Of a stretch of DNA of 64,000 nt, positions 1 through 6,967 are shown piece by piece. Both the position numbers and the translations under genes were made by a program. Position 1 is the stretch's first letter. Each line of letters opens with the position of its first letter. Source of the DNA: JBKPIY01 sp046730475 (GTDB lineage: Bacteria; Actinomycetota; Thermoleophilia; Solirubrobacterales; 70-9); NCBI GenBank assembly GCA_046730475.1, contig JBKPIY010000005.1:42235-106234 (forward strand). Reading direction: 5' to 3'. The notes under the pieces were generated by a model that made no database searches, was not told the origin of the DNA, and saw nothing but the letters and a program-made list of their open reading frames with translations.

Positions 1-30
1 GCGACCACGACAACCGGGACGGGAGGGTGA
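1..30 (+). CDS. C-terminal end of an upstream gene, probably PilN-like
   Basis: The first ten codons of the window are open and end in TGA at 28-30, one base before the ATG of the PilO-like gene. The nine residues are Thr/Gly-rich, like the C-terminal tails of the next two proteins. PilN is suggested only by the usual pilN-pilO order; the domain itself lies outside the window. Confidence 0.5.
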   Translation, partial: ATTTTGTGG

Positions 31-31
31 G

Positions 32-850
32 ATGAGGCGGAACGACCGGATCCTCGTCCTCGCAGTCGGCCTGGTCGCCGTCGCGGCGCTCGCCTGGTTC
101 CTGGTGCTTGCCCCCAAGCGCAAGGAGTCGGCGAGGCTCGGCGACGAGAAGCAGAGCGTGCAGGCCGCGATCGCCAAGCAGGAGCAGATCGCTGCCTACG
201 GCCAGCAGGCGCGCCGGACGTTCCCCCACACCTATCAGGAGCTGGTGGTGCTGGGTAAGGCCGTTCCGGCCGGCGACGACACCTCCGCGATGCTGGTGGA
301 GCTGAGCTCGATCTCGCACCAGGCGGACGTGAAGTTCGGGGGGATCGCGCTTTCGGAGACCGGCACCTCCGAGACAGCCGCCCCGACTTCGGCGCCGTCA
401 GCCGGCACCAGCGGGCAGACGAGCAGCGCCGCCGGCGCGACCACGGCAAGCCTGAGCGGGTCGGCCCCGGCCACCGAAGCGGCCGCCGCCAGCCTCCCGA
501 TCGGGGCCACGGTGGGGCCGGCCGGTCTTCCGGTGCAGCCCTATCAGCTCCATTTCATCGGTAGCTTCTTCAAGGTCGCCGACTTCATCGCCGGCCTCGA
601 CGATCTGGTCGGCACCAGGGGCCAGCGCGTGGTCGTCGACGGCAGGCTGATGACAATCGATGGCTTCGCGCTGAGCGCCGACCAGAAGCGGGGCTTCCCC
701 ACCCTGGACGCCCGCTTCACGATGACCGCGTACGTGACCCCCGCGGAGGAGGGCTTGTTCTTGGGCGCGAGTCCCTCGGCTCCCTCGACGACCGGGACGA
801 CCCAGGTCAGCGCGACCGTGCCCAGCTCAACCTCTGGAGGGACGCCATGA
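32..850 (+). CDS. PilO-like type IV pilus inner-membrane assembly protein
   Basis: The 272-residue protein has one N-terminal membrane helix (about residues 6-26), then a short charged coiled-coil-like stretch (about 28-60) and a periplasmic domain. This is the PilO/GspM layout, in which the protein dimerises with PilN to link the pilus secretin region to the motor platform. A Ser/Thr/Ala/Gly-rich linker (about 115-165) splits the periplasmic part, and the tail is again Ser/Thr-rich. The start lies one base after the previous stop, and the stop overlaps the next ATG (ATGA), so it belongs to one operon. Assignment rests on topology and order; an equivalent type II secretion component is possible. 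Confidence 0.6.
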   Translation: MRRNDRILVLAVGLVAVAALAWFLVLAPKRKESARLGDEKQSVQAAIAKQEQIAAYGQQARRTFPHTYQELVVLGKAVPAGDDTSAMLVELSSISHQADVKFGGIALSETGTSETAAPTSAPSAGTSGQTSSAAGATTASLSGSAPATEAAAASLPIGATVGPAGLPVQPYQLHFIGSFFKVADFIAGLDDLVGTRGQRVVVDGRLMTIDGFALSADQKRGFPTLDARFTMTAYVTPAEEGLFLGASPSAPSTTGTTQVSATVPSSTSGGTP

Positions 851-1629
851 GAAGGCCGAGCTTCCCAACCGACAAGGCGCCGCAGGTCGTCAGGGACCTG
901 ATCAGTGACCTCCGCGACCGCCACCTGCTGCCGGTCGTGGTCGGGCTCGCGCTCGCGATCGTGGCCGTGCCGGTGATCCTCTCCAACTCGGGCTCGTCGG
1001 GGAGCCCGGCGCCGCAGTCGCACGCTGCCGTCACTGAGCCGGCCAAGAGCGCGAAACACCTGACGGTCACGGCCGAGGACCCCGGGCTGCGCAACTACCG
1101 CAAGCGGCTCGACCGACTCAGTTCCAAGGACCCGTTCAAGCAGCAGTACCAAACCCCCATCACCAAGGCGGCGGAGCTCGGCACCAGCCTCTCGACCGCG
1201 GTCGGCGGCGGGTCGACCGGCACCTCGGTCACCCCGGGGCCCGTGCCCACCGGGACCGGCGGTGGTACCCCCGTCGGGAAGACCAAGCCGGCCAAGCCTG
1301 AAAAGGTGGTCAGCTACACGATCAACGTCTTCACCGGCCCGACCGGGAGTCTGAAGCGGCGCACCGGGGTCGAGCCGCTGACCCCGCTTCCGAGCGCATT
1401 CAGGCCGGTGGCGCTCTTCCTCGACGCCACCTCCGACGGCCGCAAGGCCCTGTTCGTGATCTCCTCGCAGGCGGCCCTGCATCGGACCGATGGGAGCTGC
1501 GTGATGAAGGATGACGGCGCCTGTCAGGTGCTGGCGCTGCGGCCCGGCGGGGTTGCGGGCTTCACCTACGCCGGCGACAGCAAGCTCTACAAGATCAAGC
1601 TGGTCAAGATCACGCCCGTCACCGGGTAG
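847..1629 (+). CDS. membrane-anchored pilus-operon protein of unknown fold
   Basis: This 260-residue protein has a cytoplasmic N-terminus of about 25 residues, one membrane helix (about 26-46) and an extracytoplasmic part. A Gly/Thr/Pro-rich hinge (about 118-145) precedes a C-terminal domain with two cysteines, in GSCVMKDDGACQV, that could form a disulfide. The start overlaps the PilO-like stop (ATGA) and has a GGAGGG ribosome-binding site. Position suggests a PilP-like role, connecting PilNO to outer components, but I cannot recognise a PilP domain. A diderm-type secretin link would be odd in an actinobacterium, so the partner is unclear. Confidence 0.5.
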   Translation: MRRPSFPTDKAPQVVRDLISDLRDRHLLPVVVGLALAIVAVPVILSNSGSSGSPAPQSHAAVTEPAKSAKHLTVTAEDPGLRNYRKRLDRLSSKDPFKQQYQTPITKAAELGTSLSTAVGGGSTGTSVTPGPVPTGTGGGTPVGKTKPAKPEKVVSYTINVFTGPTGSLKRRTGVEPLTPLPSAFRPVALFLDATSDGRKALFVISSQAALHRTDGSCVMKDDGACQVLALRPGGVAGFTYAGDSKLYKIKLVKITPVTG

Positions 1630-1654
1630 CCGCCCCCGGCGCGCCGCCCTCTGC

Positions 1655-1683
1655 TTCAATAAGTAAAGTCTTGGAGCTATACT
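1655..1683 (+). promoter_or_regulatory. putative promoter of the HxlR-family regulator
   Basis: An AT-rich island in very GC-rich DNA contains TTCAAT at 1655-1660, a 17-base spacer and TATACT at 1678-1683. The -10 matches the consensus well and the -35 weakly. It lies 43 bp before the ATG at 1726. Confidence 0.45.
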
Positions 1684-1725
1684 CGCGAAAGCGGGGGTGG
1701 AGATGGCAACCCTCGCCCAATCGCC

Positions 1726-2076
1726 ATGAACCTGGATTCGACCTGCCCCGTCTGTCGGACCGCCGAGATCATCTCGGGCAAGTGGACGCTCCTGATCATC
1801 CGGGACCTTGCCGACTCCTCGCTTCGCTTCTGCCAGCTCGAGCGCTCGCTCGAGGGAATCAGTCCCCGCACTCTCTCGCTGCGGCTCCGCGCCCTCGAGG
1901 AGCAGGACATCGTCGAGCGCCGGACCTATCCCGAGGTGCCTCCGCGCGTCGAGTATGCGCTCACGGACAAGGGCCGGGCCCTGGTCCCGTTGATCGAGGA
2001 CATGCGCTCCTACGGCCGTCGCTGGCTCCCGAGCGACGCACCCCAGGCGCGCGAGACGACCGCCGCCGCGGCCTGA
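1726..2076 (+). CDS. HxlR-family winged-helix transcriptional regulator
   Basis: The 116-residue protein has the HxlR signature: an N-terminal cysteine pair (TCPVC), then GKWTLLIIRDL and the FxxLERSLEGISPRTLSxRLRxLE helix-turn-helix, then a wing (PRVEYALTDKG). Members are usually dimeric local repressors responding to redox or small electrophiles, and the N-terminal cysteines suggest redox sensing. It stands alone between a pilus operon and an unknown gene, with no obvious target except possibly the downstream 561-residue protein. Confidence 0.88.
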   Translation: MNLDSTCPVCRTAEIISGKWTLLIIRDLADSSLRFCQLERSLEGISPRTLSLRLRALEEQDIVERRTYPEVPPRVEYALTDKGRALVPLIEDMRSYGRRWLPSDAPQARETTAAAA

Positions 2077-2115
2077 CCCGGCCCTAGCCCCCGCGACGCC
2101 GGTCCCCTCGCCGCG

Positions 2116-2156
2116 GCAGGGCCGAGCTGCCCTGCAAGCGCCCCTGCATTCGCAGG
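2116..2156 (+). terminator. tandem hairpins between the HxlR gene and the unknown gene
   Basis: Two perfect short hairpins follow each other: GCAGGGC (2116-2122) with GCCCTGC (2129-2135), and CCTGC (2143-2147) with GCAGG (2152-2156). The stems share sequence, so alternative pairing is possible. No T-run follows. They could terminate the HxlR transcript or act as a leader structure for the next gene. Confidence 0.4.
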
Positions 2157-2188
2157 ATGCTCGCGCCCAAGCGCAGAAATCCAAGGTC

Positions 2189-3874
2189 GTGACGATGCTG
2201 GAGAGCACCACCGAGCGGCTCGAGGGGGCGTTATGCCGCCTCGCGCTCGAGGCCGGCGACCTCCTCGACGATCTCCTCGCCCAGGGGGCCGAGCTTCCCT
2301 TCGAGATCGAGCCCACCGACGAGGGGCCCCTGCCGATGTACCAGTACGCGCCCCTCACGGGCGCCTTCATCCGCGCCCACGTGGCCGAGCTTCGCCGCCT
2401 GGAGGTTTTCCTCGAGGTGCGGGAGCTGGCGGGTGAGGAGGCGGCGGTCGGCTTCCTCGTCGGCCTCTGGGACGGACGCAGCGAGTTCAACCTGATCGAG
2501 GACCACCTGCGAGGTGCGATCGACGCGGTCCTCGCGAGCGTGGCCGCAAGCGGAGGCGAGGGGAGCGCCCCCGGCGAGGTGATCGTGCCACTGATCGGAT
2601 TTCACATGCCCGTCGACGAGATCGGGCTGGACGGCGTCCGGATCGTCCGTGCCGACGCGGTCGAGGACGCGCCGGCGGAGGCGATCGAGTGCTCCCGGCC
2701 GGGACGAAAGGGAAAGCCGGGCTTCCTCGCGTGCGTGAGGTGCGCGGGCGCCGCCGTCGCACCCGGCGCGGCCGTCGCGGACGATCTCCGCCGGGCCCTC
2801 CGCACGATGCGGCTGTTCCGGCCCGGCGCCGTCGGCCTGGCCGCCCAAGGCTGGGTCCGCCGCCCCGACGGCTGGGAGCGGTTCGGCACCGGGACCAACC
2901 GGCCGCGCCACGGCGGCTACCGGCTCACCGGCACCGAGGCCGCCGATCTCGAGTCCTTCGCCACCACCCTCGCCGATCGCGGCGCCCGGATGCCCGCCTT
3001 CGAGTGGGCGGCCTCGCGATTCGACCTCGGCGCCGAGCGGCCCTCGCTGATCGAGGCGCTGAGCGACTACCTGCTCGCCCTCCGGGGGCTGCTCGAGGGC
3101 GGCGGCGCCGCCCGTGCCGCGCTCTCGGCGCGCGCGGCCGCCCTGGTCGCCGCCGAGATGGACGGGCGCGAGCGCGGCCGCCTCTGCGTGGAGCGGGCGC
3201 TGTCGCTCGAGCGCAAGCTGATGGGCGGGTCCCGCTTCGTCCCGGCGGCCGCCTGGCAGCCCCTGGACGTGATCGCGGATCTGGAGGAGACCCTGCGGCG
3301 AATCCTGCGGGCGATGGCCGCCGGGGAGCTGGGAGGGGATCTGCGCGCCACCGCGGATGAGATCCTGCTCTCCGACGGCCTCGCCGCCGCCGCCGGGACC
3401 GCCGGCGCCGTCGGCACCGGCCAGGCGACGCTTGGGGAGACCGCCGAGTGGAGCATCCCCGACCCGGTCGCAGAGGAGATCGGGGTGGCGCCCGGAGCCG
3501 ACGCCGCCACCGAGGCCGACGAGGGCGAGGAGGAGACGACCGAGGCCGCCGCAGCCGATCAGGCGACCACCAGGATCGTTGTCGACGACGTCGAACTACC
3601 GAGGCTGATGGCCGACGAGATCGACGATCGGCGCCCCCTGGAGGGGGGCGCCGGCCTCGGGGATGCCGACTGGTTCAGCGCCGCCGACGGCGGGCTGGAG
3701 TGGCCGGCGTTCGCGAGGCCGCGGCGCGCCCGCGAGCGGGAGCGGCCATCCGGCGAGGCGCGCCGGGAGACCTCGGACCGGGTCCGCTACCTCTTCCCGG
3801 TCCCGGACGCCACCGACTGGGACGTCGGTGAGCTCACCTACGAGCCCGGACGCTCGCGCGCGATAGACCGGTAG
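2189..3874 (+). CDS. conserved-looking hypothetical protein, 561 residues
   Basis: I do not recognise the family. It has no membrane segment or signal peptide. A Glu/Leu-rich helical N-terminal part (1-120) is followed by a mixed domain (120-270) and a helical region (about 285-345) containing ALSDYLLALRGLLEG and RLCVERALSLERKL, which faintly recalls ApeA-type HEPN helices without a clear RxxxxH motif. An acidic, Ala-rich linker (about 400-465) leads to a C-terminal segment rich in Asp, Trp and Arg. The start may be GTG 2189 or ATG 2195; neither has a strong ribosome-binding site. Third positions are strongly G/C as in its neighbours, supporting coding. Confidence 0.6.
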   Translation: MTMLESTTERLEGALCRLALEAGDLLDDLLAQGAELPFEIEPTDEGPLPMYQYAPLTGAFIRAHVAELRRLEVFLEVRELAGEEAAVGFLVGLWDGRSEFNLIEDHLRGAIDAVLASVAASGGEGSAPGEVIVPLIGFHMPVDEIGLDGVRIVRADAVEDAPAEAIECSRPGRKGKPGFLACVRCAGAAVAPGAAVADDLRRALRTMRLFRPGAVGLAAQGWVRRPDGWERFGTGTNRPRHGGYRLTGTEAADLESFATTLADRGARMPAFEWAASRFDLGAERPSLIEALSDYLLALRGLLEGGGAARAALSARAAALVAAEMDGRERGRLCVERALSLERKLMGGSRFVPAAAWQPLDVIADLEETLRRILRAMAAGELGGDLRATADEILLSDGLAAAAGTAGAVGTGQATLGETAEWSIPDPVAEEIGVAPGADAATEADEGEEETTEAAAADQATTRIVVDDVELPRLMADEIDDRRPLEGGAGLGDADWFSAADGGLEWPAFARPRRARERERPSGEARRETSDRVRYLFPVPDATDWDVGELTYEPGRSRAIDR

Positions 3875-3881
3875 ACCCGCG

Positions 3882-5033
3882 TCAGGCTGCCGGGACTCGA
3901 CGCTCCCCGGTGGTCATCGCCTCCCGCTCCTCGGTAGTGGCGAACAGGAACCGGTCGATCTCGAGCAGCCCCTCGAGGTCGTGGACGTCCTCGTCGAGAT
4001 AGGGGACCCGGATCACCCGCCGGGCCTGGAGCTCGCGGGCGAGGTGGTCGACGTTGCGGGCGTCGCGGGCGGCGAGAGCCTGGTAGTCGGCGAAGTTGGA
4101 GGCGACCCGCGTGGCGAGGTCGTGATCGAGGAGGTGGCGGAGTGCGTCGCCCGCCTCCGCCCCGGCGCCGTTTCCGTACTGGACCTTGTTGACGATCACC
4201 CCCCCGACGGGGAGCTTCGCCTCGACCAGCTTGCGGTGGAAGTACACGGCCTCCTCGATCGGCTCGCCTTGGGGCCCGCAGACGACCACGAAGGTGGTCT
4301 CCGGGTCGCCGAGGAGCTCGGACACCCGTCGGGCGCGCTCCCGGAACCCGTCCACCATCCCGCTGAACGCGCTCAGGAACTCGCCGACGTCGGCGAGGAG
4401 GTCGAAGCCCACCACCCGCTTGAGGATCCCGAACATCATCGAGGTCCCGCGCCCGACCATCCGGGTGGCCAGCCCCGTCGGCTTCATGAAGATCTGGAGC
4501 GAGCGGCCCTCGATGAACTGGGTGAGCCGCTTGGGCGCGTCGAGGAAATCGAGGGCATCGCGGGATGGCGGGGTATCGAGGACGAGATGGTCGTAGCGGC
4601 CCTCCTGGTGGATCTCGTACAGCTTCTCCATCGCCATGTACTCCTGGGACCCGGCGAGGGCGTTGGAGAGCTGGCGGTAGATCCGGTTGGCGAGGATCCG
4701 GTCCCGGGTCTCGGCGTCGGGTGCGTGCTTTCTGACCAGCTCGTCGAAGGTGGCCTTGGCGTCGAGCATCATCGCCCACAGCTCGCCGCGCATCTCGATC
4801 CCGGCGCGCCGGAAGAGCTGCGGGTCGACCCGGCGGGGCTCGTTCTCGAGCTCGCGCAGCCCAAGCGAGTCGGCGAGCCGCTTGGCGGGGTCGATCGTCA
4901 GCACCGCCACCTTCTCGCCGCGCGCCGCGAGGCCGGCGGCGATCGCGGCCGAGGTGGTGGTCTTTCCGACCCCGCCGGACCCGGCGCAGATCGTCACCCG
5001 CTTCCCTGCCAGGATTTCGGCGACCCCCGGCAT
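3882..5033 (-). CDS. Get3/ArsA-like ATPase, second subunit of a pair (Rv3680-like)
   Basis: This 383-residue SIMIBI-class ATPase begins MPGVAEILAGKRVTICAGSGGVGKTT. Its Walker A has Ser where the deviant Walker A of Get3/ArsA/MinD proteins has the signature lysine (GSGGVGKT rather than GKGGVGKT). A switch I Asp follows (TIDPAKRLADSLG), then a switch II region in DTPPSRDALDFLDAP. The ATG overlaps the stop of the upstream ATPase gene (TGATG), so the two are translationally coupled. The pair resembles M. tuberculosis Rv3679/Rv3680, proposed bacterial Get3-like proteins. It is probably cytosolic and works as a heterodimer; the client is unknown. The usual 'arsenite transporter ATPase' label is unlikely to be right because no ArsB is present. 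Confidence 0.82.
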   Translation of the reverse strand: MPGVAEILAGKRVTICAGSGGVGKTTTSAAIAAGLAARGEKVAVLTIDPAKRLADSLGLRELENEPRRVDPQLFRRAGIEMRGELWAMMLDAKATFDELVRKHAPDAETRDRILANRIYRQLSNALAGSQEYMAMEKLYEIHQEGRYDHLVLDTPPSRDALDFLDAPKRLTQFIEGRSLQIFMKPTGLATRMVGRGTSMMFGILKRVVGFDLLADVGEFLSAFSGMVDGFRERARRVSELLGDPETTFVVVCGPQGEPIEEAVYFHRKLVEAKLPVGGVIVNKVQYGNGAGAEAGDALRHLLDHDLATRVASNFADYQALAARDARNVDHLARELQARRVIRVPYLDEDVHDLEGLLEIDRFLFATTEEREAMTTGERRVPAA

Positions 5034-5953
5034 CAGTTGAGCGCCGCCGCGAGGCGCTCGAGATCGGGCACCTCGAGCTGGGGCTTGAAGACGAAGGGGA
5101 GGGTCTTGACGGGGGAGGAGACCCGCCGGCGAAGGCGCTGGAGCTGGGCCCGCTGGGCCTGGGCACGGCGTTGCTCCGAGAGGGCGGCGCCGATCGCCGC
5201 GCGGGCCGGCCCCTCGGCGCTTTCCAACGCCTTTTCGAGCTCGTCGACGTCGCGCCGATCGAACCGCTCCGGGTACATCGCGTTCATGTAGACGCGGTCC
5301 ACCGCGATCCCGATCTCTCCGACGAGCTGGCGCTCGAGCGAAGCCGACTCGTTCACCGGCATCTCCTCCGGCAGCGACACGATCGCGACCCCGGTGGAGT
5401 CGTGGTCGGTGATGAAGCGGTCGAGCGCCTGGGCCTGGGAGTGGATCGGCCCGACCCGGGCGATTCCGGCGAACGTGCGGGGTGTCTGGAGGAAGCCGAC
5501 GCCGTGGCCGGTGGCTGGGGCGTCGACGACGACGAGGTCGTAGCCCTGACCCTTCTTCACCCTCCGGTTGAGCTGGGCGAGCTCCCAGATCTTCCCGATC
5601 GTGACCAGCTCCTTGAGCCCGGGAGTGGCGGCGGCGAGGTAGTTGAAGATCCGGGAGCGAACCAGCAGGTCGCGCATTGCCCGCACCTTGAGCTGGAGAA
5701 GCAGGTACTCGCGCATCGACTCGTCGGGATCGACCGAGATCGCCCACAGGTTGTCGGCCACCTCGACCTCGTGGAACCCGACCTTCGCCCGCCTGAACAC
5801 CCGCGAGGCATTCTCCTGGGAGGAGATCTCGCAGATGATCGTCCGCTTTCCCCTCGCGGCCGCGGCGAGCCCGAGGGCGATCGAGATCGTCGACTTTCCC
5901 ACCCCGCCCTTGCCGGTGACGAACACGAGCCGCTTGTCGAGAAGCTCAGGCAC
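5033..5953 (-). CDS. Get3/ArsA-like ATPase, first subunit of a pair (Rv3679-like)
   Basis: This 306-residue protein begins with GTG (MPELLDKRLVFVTGKGGVGKST) and keeps the full deviant Walker A including the signature lysine. Switch II appears as VVVDAPATGHGVGFL. A longer in-frame start at 6010 adds 19 unconserved-looking residues, so I prefer GTG 5953. It is shorter than its partner and retains the lysine the partner lacks, giving an asymmetric pair. Its gene is divergent from parA, with about 100 bp between starts. Function is inferred from the family: ATP-dependent handling of a client protein or peptide. Confidence 0.82.
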   Translation of the reverse strand: MPELLDKRLVFVTGKGGVGKSTISIALGLAAAARGKRTIICEISSQENASRVFRRAKVGFHEVEVADNLWAISVDPDESMREYLLLQLKVRAMRDLLVRSRIFNYLAAATPGLKELVTIGKIWELAQLNRRVKKGQGYDLVVVDAPATGHGVGFLQTPRTFAGIARVGPIHSQAQALDRFITDHDSTGVAIVSLPEEMPVNESASLERQLVGEIGIAVDRVYMNAMYPERFDRRDVDELEKALESAEGPARAAIGAALSEQRRAQAQRAQLQRLRRRVSSPVKTLPFVFKPQLEVPDLERLAAALN

Positions 5954-6049
5954 CCGAACGCGCCATTCTTGCGGACAAGGGTTGCCCGGGCCCTGGCGCT
6001 TGAATCTCATGGGGAGGAAACACGGCGCCGCCTCCGAATTAGGCCGCTG

Positions 6050-6967
6050 ATGCCGAGTTTCCGTCGCAAAGCTGCCGCTTCGCGCGCTTCCGACAGCGGG
6101 CGCCTGAGCCCCGACGAGGTGGTCGGGCCCAGGCGTGACGCCGACGGGGCGAAGCCGAAGGACGAGAAGGAGACGAACATCCCCGCCAGGAAGGCGCCCA
6201 AGCGCGCCGGGCCGGCGCAGGTGATCGCGTTCGCGAACCAGAAGGGCGGGGTGGCGAAGACCACCACCGCCCTCAACCTCGCGGTCGCCTTCAAGGAGTC
6301 CGGCCACCTGGTGCTCGCCGTGGACATGGACCCGCAGGGGAACCTGACGATGAGCCAGGGCGTCGACCCGGACAAGGTCGAGAAGAGCATGTTCGACGTC
6401 CTCGTCCACCGCCTGCCGATCACCGAGGTGATCGTCGAGCGGGAGATCGACGTTGCCGTGGCGTCAATCGATCTCGCCGGGGCCGAGATCGCAATGGCGG
6501 CCCAGATCGGGCGGGAGCGCTCCCTCCAGAAGGCGCTCGCCGAGGTCCGCGAGGACTACGACTACATCTGCATCGACACCCCGCCCAGCCTCGGCCTGCT
6601 CACCGTCAACGCTCTTACCGCCGCTGACAAGGTCATTGTTCCGGTGCAGTGCGAGTACCTGTCGATGCGTGGCCTGCTGCAGCTCCAGAACACGCTCCAG
6701 ATGATCCGCGAGAACCTGAATCCCAAGGTTGAGATCGAGGGGATCCTGCCGACGATGCTCGACTCCCGCACCGTCCACGCCAAGGAGGCCGTCGAGATCC
6801 TCGAGGAGAACTTCGGGGAGCTCGTCTTCCAGTCCCGGATCCGGAAGGCGATCAAGTTCGCGGAGGCGCCCGTGCGCGGCACCTCGGTGCTCAAGTACGA
6901 CCCGAAGAGCAAGGCGGCGGCCTCCTACCGCGACCTCGCCAAGGAGGTCCTGACGCATGGCTCGTAA
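6050..6967 (+). CDS. ParA/Soj-family ATPase coupled to FtsZ
   Basis: The 305-residue protein has a basic, low-complexity N-terminal tail of about 55 residues, then the deviant Walker A (VIAFANQKGGVAKTTTALN), Walker A' (AVDMDPQGNLT) and Walker B (YICIDTPPSLGLLTVNAL) of ParA proteins, which form ATP-dependent dimers on nucleoid DNA and position cargo. The ATG 6050 start is the first in frame after the divergent promoter region. The last 11 bases overlap the FtsZ gene, which strongly suggests the two act together. No parB or parS-like site is visible nearby, so chromosome segregation is not the obvious role; a MipZ-like division-placement role is an inference. Confidence 0.88.
   Translation: MPSFRRKAAASRASDSGRLSPDEVVGPRRDADGAKPKDEKETNIPARKAPKRAGPAQVIAFANQKGGVAKTTTALNLAVAFKESGHLVLAVDMDPQGNLTMSQGVDPDKVEKSMFDVLVHRLPITEVIVEREIDVAVASIDLAGAEIAMAAQIGRERSLQKALAEVREDYDYICIDTPPSLGLLTVNALTAADKVIVPVQCEYLSMRGLLQLQNTLQMIRENLNPKVEIEGILPTMLDSRTVHAKEAVEILEENFGELVFQSRIRKAIKFAEAPVRGTSVLKYDPKSKAAASYRDLAKEVLTHGS

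Noticed and set aside
544..2490. 648-residue open frame on the minus strand
   Set aside because: Covers PilO, its neighbour and HxlR in antisense. No recognisable domain and unlikely composition.
3882..5953. Arsenite efflux ATPase (arsA) annotation
   Set aside because: No ArsB, ArsR or metal-binding cysteines are linked; the coupled pair fits Get3-like proteins better.
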